This document shows positions 29,662-39,115 of a DNA stretch of 64,000 nt, one piece after another. The position numbers and the translations under genes are program-made. Numbering within the stretch: the first letter of the stretch is position 1; every line of letters starts with the position of its first letter. The notes under the pieces are model-generated. The model saw only the letters and a list, made by a program, of their open reading frames with translations. It was not told where the DNA came from and ran no database searches. Source of the stretch: JAJCYL01 sp963664285 (GTDB taxonomy: Bacteria > Bacteroidota > Bacteroidia > Cytophagales > Cyclobacteriaceae); assembly GCA_963664285.2 (NCBI GenBank), contig CAXXNX010000047.1, positions 1-64,000 of the forward strand. Direction: 5' to 3'.

Positions 29662-30927
29662 AATTAGTTCCACACCAAACTTCATTTGGTTGTAGTATAT
29701 AGTGAGAACAGTATCAATATTGTCTGCTATATCAGTCGATGTTTTTTCCTCATAAGCATTTTGATGTGAATATTTTTTCAGTGCAAAGACAATTTTTGAC
29801 GCTCTTTGCACCGCTTGCTTAATGTTTTCATTACTTATTCTGACCAGTGACAGATTTAAAGCCGCTTCAAAAATCTTTCCGGCATGTTTGTGGATTATTA
29901 GTGGTAGAATCTCCTCATAGACTTCAAAGATGTTCATTTCGGTCAGCGTTTCAGCAAGGTCATCAGCATTCTTCACTCCCAATTCTTCCAGCCGACTTTC
30001 CAATCCTCTTCTAAGTTTTCTTACTTCACAGGATGTTGGTCTTTCAGTGGTAAAACTATCCATAACCAGGACAAAAAACACCTCCAGTAGTTCAGGAGGA
30101 AGTATTTTAATAACACGTGGTAGCAGATAGCCAGCTTTCTCTGTAGCATATTGAATATTCTCCGATGAAGCATTAATTGCTCCAAGAGGAGAATTTACTT
30201 CATGTGCAATGCCGGCCATCAGCTGACCCAATGTGGCTAGCTTCTCCGACTGGATCATCTGAGCTTGTGTGGACTTGAGCTCTACTAGTGCATTTTCGGC
30301 CTGGTCTTTACTGGTTTCAAGTGCTTTATTTTGTGACTTTATTTTCTCCGTTTGTTTCTTAATCTTTTCCTCAGCCGCCCTGATCTCCTCAATGGCCTTT
30401 GCGATCCTTGCTTCCATGACAACAACCTGCTCCTCAATTTCTCCTTTCGCATTCTTTAAAGTTTTAGTAAAGTTTAGTTCCCCATATTCTTTCATGGTTT
30501 CAAGGATGATATTGATATCTCTGCCTACTTTCTCCAGAAGAATTCCGATCATTTTATCGAAGCTTTCTTTCAACTTTTTTAATTCAGAATTCCAGCCCTC
30601 TTCCTCTAGTGATATTGATAATGTACCCTTTCTAATTTGATCCAAAGCGCTGGTCACTTCCATTATAAGGCGATTATCCTTTTCGATACCTGCTTCTATG
30701 ATACCGATATTTGAATTCACCATCTTGACCATTGCTCCGATCTCATCATCACTTCTATTTTCTATCAATTGTGCTTTATTAGTGGCACGGTTGAGGAAAT
30801 CAAAAAATTGGGACAAACCATTTTGAAAATGGATCAACGGAATAGTTACCAGGCTGCGAACGAGAAGAGCACAAAGTATAATGGTTAATAAGGCAACACC
30901 TAGACCAATAAAAAGGTTAGTAATAAA
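29662..30927 (-). pseudogene. sensor histidine kinase, part 2 (TM2, HAMP, dimerisation domain)
   Basis: Middle piece between two insertion sequences. It starts right at the IS1595 B edge with TNLFIGLGVALLTIILCALL (TM2), then a HAMP-like segment and a long coiled coil. Next is the HisKA block SEKLATLGQLMAGIAHEVNS, with the phospho-acceptor His. A long helical insert follows (residues LPPELLEVFF to RISNENIKQA), then KIVFALKKYSHQNAYEE. It ends at VELI, where the ISNCY element sits. It reads in frame on both sides once the elements are removed. Confidence 0.88.
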
Positions 30928-32003
30928 AGCTAAGTTCTAATTATAACAGCATTTTGTTTAAATAGCTCATACAGATGATAGGCTTGATCCGTTAATAGCA
31001 TAGTCAGAAACCATTGTTTCAAAGTTGTTTTACTCTCTCTTATTCGGTCAGCATAAGCATACCAATTCAGGTAGTTTTGCAAATATTTGGAACTGACACC
31101 ATTGAATGGGCGTAAGAATGTCCTAAGTTGAGTGTGAACATTGTTTACTTTTTGCAGATGGATTATTTTATCATCTCTATCCACATGATCTTTGGCCAAT
31201 AGCGCTTTGTGCTTTATGGAGGGGTTGTCTTTGGCAAAAGCCTTATAAGAAGGGTGCTTATCTGTAATCAAGGTTGCACCGTAGGCCAACTTCCCATCCA
31301 ATGGCCTTTGAAATTTCTTCTTTGCTCAGCCGTTTTGATGCAACAGCTTTAAGGTACCTCTCCCCCTTGCGTTCAACCGCTGTTACTACCTGGACAACTG
31401 TGACCTCTTCCTTTCCCATATTCCGTATGAAATCGTTTCCCCTCTTTCTTGCTGCCCTATCTAAATTTCGACTGCCCTTGTTGTTAAGTGCCAGTTCCAA
31501 TTCATCACATTCTACTTTCGAGGATAACTGTTCGGGAACAAACTCATTTAGTGAACTCAATATCTTATGCCGCCAGTCGAAGCTTGTCTGGATGCTTATT
31601 CCGATTTGTTTTGCTATCTTTTTTATCGGCATGCCCTGCTCCATGCAGCGCAGATAAGATTGCCATTTTGATTTAAGCTTGATGTCATACAAAGGTGTCC
31701 CTGTTGTTTCACTGTACCATCTTTTACATTCATTGCACTGATACATCTGCACACCTTTTTGTCTGCCCCTCTTATATACCTTCTCGCTTGTGCAATTTGG
31801 ACAGGGTTTCTTCTTTCTTTTCTCTGCTATTTGTTGTTGAGCGGCAATCAATACTTTGCCTTGTAATTCTTGCTCCTGGAGCAACTCATCCAACAATTCG
31901 GTTTGGGAACTTATCGGCAATTGTGCAAATAAATTTTTGATCTCTTGACTTGATATCATATAGCGAAGATAATAATAATTGCTGTGTTATTTAGAACTTA
32001 GCC
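30928..32003 (-). mobile_element. IS1595-like insertion sequence, copy B
   Basis: 1076 bp with the same ends as the other copies. The flanks read GTAATAAA on the left and ACAATAAA on the right (window strand), so six of eight duplicated bases match; two have mutated or differ. It splits the histidine-kinase gene between DQFI and TNLFIG. Confidence 0.9.
30930..31959 (-). pseudogene. IS1595-like transposase, one frameshift
   Basis: Same protein as at 35900-36928 but with one inserted G near 31302 (CCAATGGCC against CCAATGCC), so the frame changes at RLSKEEISKA. The N-terminal zinc ribbon, HTH and ECDELE motifs lie in the first frame; GKLAYGATLITDKHPSYKAF and the C-terminus lie in the second. 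Otherwise it differs by only a few substitutions. Confidence 0.9.
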
Positions 32004-32849
32004 ACAATAAATTGATCATAAATAGGAGCCATCATCTCATTCTCCGAGATCTCAACAATTACATACCAATTAATTGAAGGGATTAATTTGGTCCCGACAT
32101 AAAATTTGTCGCTTGCGCTGAAATGCTCCGTCATTAAATGTGACGAATTCAGAATGTCGGATTTGAGCTTTGAAATTCCAGTGATTTCATCAATATTTCT
32201 GTCCAAATTGGTTTCAGCTTGGGCTGCCCTTCGTTTGATATCACCGGTGATTTGACTGTTCCAACCTGATCCACAACGAACAAATTACCCTCACCCGTTA
32301 TTTCCTCGTTGATTGATTCAGTAAGGTCATCAATTGAAAAACCAACCTGGCACGATCCCAATATTTCGTCTCTACTATTTCTTATGCTATGATTCACCCA
32401 AAAAATCAGTTTCCCTGTTTTACTGTCTTGTTGGGTGAAAGCTGTTGCCCGCAACTGGTTGAAATGTTCATAATGACGGCTTTCATAATCATCAGGACTC
32501 GAGATACCTTCGGCGGTGATGTAGTCTGTATTGCTATAAACTCCCAGATATTTGATCCCCAATGATTTGGTAATATGCCTCAAATAATCCGATACAGCCG
32601 CAGCCTCTGTAAATTCATTGCCCAGCATTTCAGGTAATATCCCTTCGGACATTACAGATACCTTTTGGTCCCAACATCCAACTTATTTTGAATGACCTGA
32701 TACACAATGTCCAAAGAACCGGGTAGTTCACTTTCTAAAATCTTTTTAACTAATTTATCCTGCGAACTCTCATAGCTATAAATACTTACTCCGATATAGG
32801 AAACAAAAAACAAAAGCGAGGTAACTATTATAAGCTTTATGTAAGTTCA
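32004..32849 (-). pseudogene. sensor histidine kinase, part 1 (TM1 and Cache sensor)
   Basis: First piece. The start codon is lost: the sequence emerges from the IS30 remnant as KLIIVTSLLFFVSYIGVSIY (TM1). An extracellular Cache-type sensor follows (GIKYLGVYSNTDYITAEGIS, KTGKLIFWVNHSIRNSRDEI, GEGNLFVVDQVG, LIPSINWYVIVEISENEM). Frame changes are needed near 32666 and near 32175. It ends at DQFI at the IS1595 B edge. The whole kinase would be about 930 residues: TM, Cache, TM, HAMP, coiled coil, HisKA, HATPase. Confidence 0.8.
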
Positions 32850-32960
32850 AGTAATAAGTGCAATTTTCCTTTGTAGCACTTGCTTTGCGTTTAGGTAATT
32901 AAATTTTCTAACAGGGCGTTCATTGATTTTGTTTTCAACAACTTTGATTTGCGCCTCTGT
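32841..32960 (+). mobile_element. IS30 end remnant between kinase and cyclase genes
   Basis: 120 bp almost identical to the left end of the IS30 at 16897, including its terminal repeat GTAAGTTCAAGTAATAAGTG and the region encoding the transposase C-terminus. The inner edge is fused to the cyclase gene and the outer edge to the kinase gene, so both neighbours lost sequence. It looks like the product of IS30 insertion followed by deletion. Confidence 0.88.
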
Positions 32961-33844
32961 TATTATTCAATTCTTTCATATAATCAACCATTTCAATAGC
33001 TGCATTGACGGCATTCTCCGGATTGGTGTCATTGGCTACGGGCAAACCACCGGCGGCCATATAGCCATCACCTATAGTCTTAATCTTTTCAAGATTGTTC
33101 CGCTCAATAATTTCATCGAATGCATGAAAGCAGGCATCCAATTGATGAACCAACTCCTCAGGCGACATTTCCTCCGCTATCTGTGTGAATCCGACCAGGT
33201 CTGAAAACAACACTGTGCTTTGATCGTAGTAAGTGGGCATAGCCTTACCAAATTCTTTTAATTCTTCGGCTACTTCCTTAGGAAGTATATTGAGCAACAG
33301 GTCATCGGTTTTTTTCTTCTCTTTTTCCAACTCCTTCTTTTGTTCCAATATTTTTTCTGTTCGCTCTATTACTTTTTTTTCTAAATCACGGTTCATCAGG
33401 ATAAGCTGCTCTTTTTGCTGTTCCAGTTCTCGGGCATTGGCAAAAGCCGTTAGTGCTTCTCGTACAGTAAGTTTAAGATCTTCAGCTTCCCAGGGTTTTG
33501 GAATGTAACGATACAAGCCTGCTATATTAATGGCATTTATTATATCTGCTTTCTCAGCCTGGCCGGTCAGCAATATTGCAAGTGTCTGTGGACATTTTTT
33601 GCGAATTTTAGCCCAGCAGTTCATCGCCTTTCATCTGGGGCATGATCATATCAGAGATAACCAGGTAAGGGGGCTCACCAATATCCTCTATTATGTCTTC
33701 GATGATCTCAATAGCCTCTTCTCCACTCTCAGCAATCTCAACTTTACAATCATTACTCAGAAAGTTTTTTAATTGGGTTTTTAGGCTGTCCAGAACGACC
33801 TTCTCATCATCAACGCACAATATCAGAGGTTTGCTCATAAACAA
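32961..33844 (-). pseudogene. receiver domain-adenylate/guanylate cyclase, truncated and frameshifted
   Basis: A response regulator whose output is a class III nucleotide cyclase. The receiver part reads PLILCVDDEKVVLDSLK and VISDMIMPQMKGDELL (phospho-Asp). One extra G near 33612 breaks the frame, after which AKIRKKCPQTLAILLTGQAE and YIPKPWEAEDL follow. A coiled coil then leads to the cyclase core VLFSDLVGFTQIAEEMS (metal Asp) and IKTIGDGYMAAGGLP (Lys and Asp). The gene ends at DYMKELNN, where IS30 begins, so the second half of the cyclase domain, with the transition-state Asn and Arg, is absent. Inactive. Confidence 0.85.
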
Positions 33845-33936
33845 TTGGTTAAGAAAATTGTAATTCCAAGTTCGTTTAAGTCATTTTCAACCATACCACA
33901 ATTACTTAAGACCTTCTCTGGGAAATATTCCTGCCA

Positions 33937-34329
33937 TTATGCGCATGCCAAACCCTGACGCACCACCGTCAAAAGTTCCTCACGCTTCCAGGGCTTTTTC
34001 AAACACTTGAAGAGATTAGCTTTCTCAAAAGCACTTGAGATGGTTTCTTCATCCACCTGGCCTGAAAGTATGATGTTTACAATTCCGGGGTATTTTTCAT
34101 GAACTTCCGCAAGGAATTCATCTCCTTTCATACCAGGCATTAACCAATCGGAAACAATGATGTGAATTCCGCCTTCTTTAGAATAGTCTTCAACTATTTC
34201 TAATCCTTCGGACGGACTGTCTGCAGCTTCGATGTTAAACTGAGAACCTAATGCAGAACGTAGTTGGGATTTGAGACTTGAAAGAATAGCTTTCTCGTCG
34301 TCAACACAAAGTATTGTCTTCTTTTCCAT
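33937..34329 (-). CDS. response regulator, receiver only
   Basis: 130 residues, a single receiver domain. Visible are ILCVDDEKAILSSLK (acidic pair), VSDWLMPGMKGDEFL (phospho-Asp), IILSGQVD (Ser at the switch position) and LKKPWKREEL (Lys). It is the first gene of a minus-strand operon with the receiver-cyclase (92 bp downstream) and the Cache kinase, and its sequence resembles that of the cyclase's own receiver, suggesting duplication. It still appears intact while its partners are broken. Confidence 0.9.
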   Translation of the reverse strand: MEKKTILCVDDEKAILSSLKSQLRSALGSQFNIEAADSPSEGLEIVEDYSKEGGIHIIVSDWLMPGMKGDEFLAEVHEKYPGIVNIILSGQVDEETISSAFEKANLFKCLKKPWKREELLTVVRQGLACA

Positions 34330-34560
34330 AGCTTAAATGATTGAAATCCTCCTGACGAGGACCCTAAAGTCAAAGGCGGTTGAAACCTTTCACTAAATAT
34401 AAACATAAAAAATATCATTGCAATCTTCCTCATGATTACATAAAAAATTTATAAAATATTTTAATCGGTAAAAAAATAAGTTAAACACAGGGTGATAAAC
34501 ATGTATTTTACTTGTTAAAGGCTATAAACGAAAAATTTTCTCTCAAATGATTCCGTTATT

Positions 34561-34590
34561 TTAAAATTTAACAGTCCGGTTAAATTTTAA
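34561..34590. repeat. 12-bp-arm inverted repeat upstream of the response-regulator operon
   Basis: TTAAAATTTAAC (34561-34572) and its exact complement (34579-34590) flank AGTCCG. It lies in the 331-bp gap between the response-regulator start (34329) and the permease stop (34661), which otherwise holds only A/T-rich sequence. It could be an operator for the signalling operon or a terminator of the permease transcript; no T-run follows on either strand. Confidence 0.6.
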
Positions 34591-34660
34591 CAGTATTATA
34601 AAGAATTGTTCAGGTTCCTCATAGTCCTCAATGGAGGCCTAGTACCACAAATGGTAAATT

Positions 34661-35890
34661 TTATGAAGATAGCCCGAAAATTGTCGAGGTTTTTGATGCG
34701 AGTACTGCCGGCCGAATCGAGGCCAGAAAGGTGATGAACATGATTGTCAAAGCGGTGTAAAAGAAGTCGCTAATTTCCATCTTCACTGGGTAAGCCATGA
34801 GCACTGAAGTTTGCATACCCATAGAAATAAAACCATACTCTTGCTGTATCAATATTATCAGCCAAGCCAAAACCAGTCCCATTATTGCTCCCCCAAGGGC
34901 AATAATAGCACCTTCACCCAAAAATATTTGACGAATTAAACGCTTAGGAGCGCCCATAGAGAAAAGAACGGCTATATCTTTCTTTTTATCAATCGCCAAC
35001 ATTGTAAGGCTAAAGAAAATATTGAAGGAAGCAATGCCTAAAATGATTGAGAAAATAATAAATACAAACAGCTTTTCGATTCTCATTAATTTGTAAATAT
35101 CGCTATGTTGTTGTTCATCATTCAGAACCCTGAAATTATCTCCCAAAAGCTTTTTCAAACTGTCTTGAACAGTAGCGACATCAAACTCTTCCATCACTTT
35201 AATCTCCAACGCAGTTCGCTTTTCACCATAATTAAGTAATTCCTGAGTGAAGGATAGCGGTACGATTACATAGTTCTCATCATATTGCTTCTCTATGGCA
35301 AAAATGCCACCCAGAAGAATATTTGTTCTGGTTAACATCTTTGTTGGGTCAAGTGAAAGTGATCTTGAGCTTTTAGGATAGAAAAACTGTAAAGGATATA
35401 GATTATCTCCAGGATTCAGTGATAATGCGTACTGTATTCCTCTCCCAATTAGTGCGTATCGCATGTTCCCATCACGCAAGCGGAATTTGCCATATACCAT
35501 AACGTTCTCCATCCTTCCCTGATATATAAAATTGTCAGCCACGCCTTTAACCCGGGCAACTACCTGGTTATTCTTGTACTTGATCACGGCATTGTCTTCT
35601 ATAACTTCAGTCACGACTTCAACACCTTTAGTAGCTTTAATGTCAATTAATAACCGATCATACACTTCAAATGATTTCCCATAAGATGCCTCTATTTTGA
35701 TCTCAGGATCGAATGTACCCAACAAGGATCGCATAAGGTCCTCCATGCCATTGAAAACTGATAATACAATCACCAGCACACACGTTCCCACGGCAACTGC
35801 GATAATGGATATAATTGAAATTACATTAATGAAGGTTTTCTTCTTTGTAGAGAAGAAATACCGCCGGGCAATAAAAAAGGATAGGTTCAC
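34661..35890 (-). CDS. FtsX/LolC-like ABC transporter permease
   Basis: Inner-membrane permease of 409 residues of the MacB/FtsX type, probably part of a lipoprotein-release system like LolCDE. TM1 (FINVISIISIIAVAVGTCVL) is followed by a periplasmic core of about 200 residues and three C-terminal TMs with SMGAPKRLIRQIFLGEGAII. The start is GTG at 35888-35890, 5 bp after the rbfA stop in the uninterrupted sequence; IS1595 copy C now lies between them and its duplication includes the first base of the start codon. The coding frame is intact. Confidence 0.85.
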   Translation of the reverse strand: MNLSFFIARRYFFSTKKKTFINVISIISIIAVAVGTCVLVIVLSVFNGMEDLMRSLLGTFDPEIKIEASYGKSFEVYDRLLIDIKATKGVEVVTEVIEDNAVIKYKNNQVVARVKGVADNFIYQGRMENVMVYGKFRLRDGNMRYALIGRGIQYALSLNPGDNLYPLQFFYPKSSRSLSLDPTKMLTRTNILLGGIFAIEKQYDENYVIVPLSFTQELLNYGEKRTALEIKVMEEFDVATVQDSLKKLLGDNFRVLNDEQQHSDIYKLMRIEKLFVFIIFSIILGIASFNIFFSLTMLAIDKKKDIAVLFSMGAPKRLIRQIFLGEGAIIALGGAIMGLVLAWLIILIQQEYGFISMGMQTSVLMAYPVKMEISDFFYTALTIMFITFLASIRPAVLASKTSTIFGLSS

Positions 35891-35897
35891 TAATTTT

Positions 35898-36972
35898 AGC
35901 TAAGTTCTAATTATAACAGCATTTTGTTTAAATAGCTCATACAGATGATAGGCTTGATCCGTTAATAGCATAGTCAGAAACCATTGTTTCAAAGTTGTTT
36001 TACTCTCTCTTATTTGGTCAGCATAAGCATACCAATTCAGGTAGTTTTGCGAATATTTGGAACTGACACCATTGAATGGGCGTAAGAATGTCCTAAGTTG
36101 AGTGTGAACATTGTTTACTTTTTGCAGATGGATTGTTTTATCATCTCTATCCACATGATCTTTGGCCAATAGCGCTTTGTGCTTTATGGAGGGGTTGTCT
36201 TTGGCAAAAGCCTTATAAGAAGGGTGCTTATCTGTAATCAAGGTTGCACCGTAGGCCAACTTCCCATCCAATGCCTTTGAAATTTCTTCTTTGCTCAGCC
36301 GTTTTGATGCAACAGCTTTAAGGTACTTCTCCCCCTTGCGTTCAACCGCTGTTACTACCTGGACAACTGTGACCTCTTCCTTTCCCATATTCCGTATGAA
36401 ATCGTTTCCCCTCTTTCTTGCTGCCCTATCTAAATTTCGACTGCCCTTGTTGTTAAGTGCCAGTTCCAATTCATCACATTCTACTTCCGAGGATAACTGT
36501 TCGGGAACAAACTCATTTAGTGAACTCAATATCTTATGCCGCCAGTCGAAGCTTGTCTGGATGCTTATTCCGATTTGTTTTGCTATCTTTTTTATCGGCA
36601 TGCCCTGCTCCATGCAGCGCAGATAAGATTGCCATTTTGATTTAAGCTTGATGTCATACAAAGGTGTCCCTGTTGTTTCACTGTACCATCTTTTACATTC
36701 ATTGCACTGATACATCTGCACACCTTTTTGTCTGCCCCTCTTATATACCTTCTCGCTTGTGCAATTTGGACAGGGTTTCTTCTTTCTTTTCTCTGCTATT
36801 TGTTGTTGAGCGGCAATCAATACTTTGCCTTGTAATTCCTGCTCCTGGAGCAACTCATCCAACAATTCGGTTTGGGAACTTATCGGCAATTGTGCAAATA
36901 AATTTTTGATCTCTTGACTTGATATCATATAGCGAAGATAATAATAATTGCTGTGTTATTTAGAACTTAGCC
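35898..36972 (-). mobile_element. IS1595-like insertion sequence, copy C (intact)
   Basis: 1075 bp with the standard ends and an exact 8-bp duplication CTAATTTT (35890-35897 and 36973-36980). It separates rbfA from the permease gene. The only IS1595 copy here whose transposase is undamaged, and by length the ancestral form. Confidence 0.95.
35900..36928 (-). CDS. IS1595-like transposase, intact
   Basis: 342 residues. Order of parts: an N-terminal helical region, zinc ribbon (CPNCTSEKVYKRG to CNECKRWY, about 53-80), helix-turn-helix (MPIKKIAKQIGISIQTSFDW), then the ISXO2-like DDE domain. That domain has VECDELELALNN (first Asp), LITDKHPSYKAFAK (second Asp) and FNGVSSKYSQNYLNWYAYAD with the Asn/Glu region. 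The stop overlaps the terminal repeat. Copies A, B and D are inactivated versions. Confidence 0.93.
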   Translation of the reverse strand: MISSQEIKNLFAQLPISSQTELLDELLQEQELQGKVLIAAQQQIAEKRKKKPCPNCTSEKVYKRGRQKGVQMYQCNECKRWYSETTGTPLYDIKLKSKWQSYLRCMEQGMPIKKIAKQIGISIQTSFDWRHKILSSLNEFVPEQLSSEVECDELELALNNKGSRNLDRAARKRGNDFIRNMGKEEVTVVQVVTAVERKGEKYLKAVASKRLSKEEISKALDGKLAYGATLITDKHPSYKAFAKDNPSIKHKALLAKDHVDRDDKTIHLQKVNNVHTQLRTFLRPFNGVSSKYSQNYLNWYAYADQIRESKTTLKQWFLTMLLTDQAYHLYELFKQNAVIIRT

Positions 36973-36979
36973 CTAATTT

Positions 36980-37384
36980 TTAATTTTCTTCCTCTTTATT
37001 GTCGCTCGCTTTCGGAATGTCCAGTCCGGATATCAATCTATCCATTCGTGCGGCATAGTCTGAACTGTCATCATGGAAGAAAGCCAATTCAGGAATCGCA
37101 CGGACCTGCTTACCGATTCTTTTCCCTAACTCTCTTCGAATTTCACGCTTGTGATGGTTTACACGATCTAATGCCATATCAGAATCTTTATTGAGTACAA
37201 AGCTGAGATAAGCTTTGGCCAATCCAAGATCGGGGCTCATCCTAACTTGGGTGACTGACACCATCATTGAGCCAAGTTGGTGAGTCATATTACGCTGGAA
37301 AATCTCTCCTAATTCCTTCTGAATCATTCTTGAATATTTCTGTAGCCGCTTATTTTCCATATCGTATACAAGGTAAACAAACAA
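36980..37384 (-). CDS. rbfA: ribosome-binding factor A
   Basis: Small KH-fold protein of 134 residues needed for 16S rRNA maturation and cold adaptation. Family features are NKRLQKYSRMIQKELGEIF at the start, DLGLAKAYLSFV, and KQVRAIPELAFFHDDS near the end. The start is probably the ATG opening MENKRLQKYS at 37360, since the upstream eight residues (MFVYLVYD) are unlike the family. An IS1595 element begins 8 bp after the stop. Confidence 0.93.
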   Translation of the reverse strand: MFVYLVYDMENKRLQKYSRMIQKELGEIFQRNMTHQLGSMMVSVTQVRMSPDLGLAKAYLSFVLNKDSDMALDRVNHHKREIRRELGKRIGKQVRAIPELAFFHDDSSDYAARMDRLISGLDIPKASDNKEEEN

Positions 37385-37471
37385 AGATCAGCGATAAAAG
37401 GTAATTATTAATGAGAAAGCACCTTTGTCTTTCGCTTAATCCAATCAATCTTTGTCCTTTAATTTCCCAAG

Positions 37472-38896
37472 TTGCTCAGTTTTTTCAGAATAAACGACCC
37501 TTACAGACTAATATTTGTTTTTCTTCTGTTACTGATCTTCAGATTGCCTTTTATTCTATCGGGAATTCCTCTGATTATCCCTGAATTGAATTGGATGTTG
37601 GTCGGAGAGGCGATGTCGAGTGGAGCAATAATGTACCGAGATATTTGGGACAATACCGGCCCGTTGTCAGCCTTCACTTATCAAGTAGTTGATTTTTTCT
37701 TCGGCCGTTCACAGCTTACATATCAACTACTCTCCCTTTTCCTGGTATTCGTGCAGGCAATAATTTTCAATCGACTCTTATTAATTAACAAAGCGTTCAA
37801 CGAAAATTCTTATGTTCCTGCGCTCATTTATGTCACATGTATGTCATCAAACTTCGAATTTCTGACGCTTTCCCCGGAATTGATGAGTGTTACCTTTGTA
37901 TTACTTGCGATTAACAACATTTTCAAGCGTATTGACAATTTTACAAAAGATGAACTGTTCCTTAATACAGGTCTTTACTTAGGCCTCTCCACACTGTTCC
38001 ATTTTCCTTCTTTTCTATTCCTGGTTTCAACCCTTCTATCTCTTATTCTTTTTTCGAACGCTATACCCAGGCGGCTTTTACTGATGACCTTTGGCTATTT
38101 CCAGTTAATTCTCATTGTGGTAATCTATTATTACTGGCATGATACCGGGCGAGAATTCTACTATCAATTTTTCCATGCTTCTTTTGCGCTTGAGAGGTCT
38201 CCCTTTCTGGCCGTCAATTCCCTCAGTTTAGTATTATTGGTTCCCGGTGCATTTTTTATCCTTTCTTTTTTTAAGTTATACAGCCGAAAGTACTATGTAA
38301 ACTTCCAGGTGAAATTTCAGTCAGTGATGCTCTTAACTCTGTTGATGGCTTTTGTAACATTGTTTTTCGAGCCAACTCTTTCATCATCCAATCTTATCTA
38401 TTTCCTTCCGGTAATAGTATTTTTTCTTAGTCATTTTTTCCTTTTGATTGAAAAGAGGATTAAGGCTGAAATAGTCTTCGTCCTGTTTCTGGTCTTAAAT
38501 TTTAGCTATCAGTATATTATTGATAAAAACCTCCAATGGTTGGGGCAATTAGTTGATTTTACTTCTTTAGAAGTCACCCATTCTGATTTTGACCAATTAG
38601 TCGTTGACAAAAAAATTCTAGTGTTGGGGAATCAGCTATCTCATTATAAAAATGCATCGCTCGCTACACCCTATCTTAATTGGCAACTTTCTAAAATTCA
38701 TTTGCAAAATCTCGACTACTATGATGTGTTAACAGATGTATTCAAAAATTTTGAAAGCAATCTCCCGCATGTAATTATCGATCTTGAAAATGTGGCTCCC
38801 AAATTGATGGAAAAAATGCCTACTATCTCTGTGCAGTATGAGAAATCTGGGGAAAATATTTATATCTTGAAAGGATCGGAAAATGCCGAACTTTGA
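37472..38896 (+). CDS. polytopic membrane protein (DUF6427-like)
   Basis: 474 residues with about ten to twelve hydrophobic segments up to residue 370, then a soluble tail. The segment MYRDIWDNTGPLSAFTYQVV after TM1-2 carries an acidic pair in the position of the first loop of GT-C glycosyltransferases, but no full catalytic motif is evident. The size and the opening MLSFFRINDPYR resemble the DUF6427 family of Bacteroidota. Divergent from rbfA. Function unknown. Confidence 0.6.
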   Translation: MLSFFRINDPYRLIFVFLLLLIFRLPFILSGIPLIIPELNWMLVGEAMSSGAIMYRDIWDNTGPLSAFTYQVVDFFFGRSQLTYQLLSLFLVFVQAIIFNRLLLINKAFNENSYVPALIYVTCMSSNFEFLTLSPELMSVTFVLLAINNIFKRIDNFTKDELFLNTGLYLGLSTLFHFPSFLFLVSTLLSLILFSNAIPRRLLLMTFGYFQLILIVVIYYYWHDTGREFYYQFFHASFALERSPFLAVNSLSLVLLVPGAFFILSFFKLYSRKYYVNFQVKFQSVMLLTLLMAFVTLFFEPTLSSSNLIYFLPVIVFFLSHFFLLIEKRIKAEIVFVLFLVLNFSYQYIIDKNLQWLGQLVDFTSLEVTHSDFDQLVVDKKILVLGNQLSHYKNASLATPYLNWQLSKIHLQNLDYYDVLTDVFKNFESNLPHVIIDLENVAPKLMEKMPTISVQYEKSGENIYILKGSENAEL

Positions 38897-39115
38897 CTAA
38901 CCCTACAAGGAACTGGTATTTACTGAAGCCTCCAAAAACTTAAACTAATTCTATTGTTCAAATTTAATTCGATCATTTGAATCAGCTGATGAAATCTTTA
39001 TTCATTTTTTTCATGTTTATTAACTAATATATCATAAGTCAAGGATACCTACTTTAAGCCAGTTATTTCAAAGCTTATTCGTTTGACAAAATAACCGAGA
39101 TTATTTTCGCAGACC

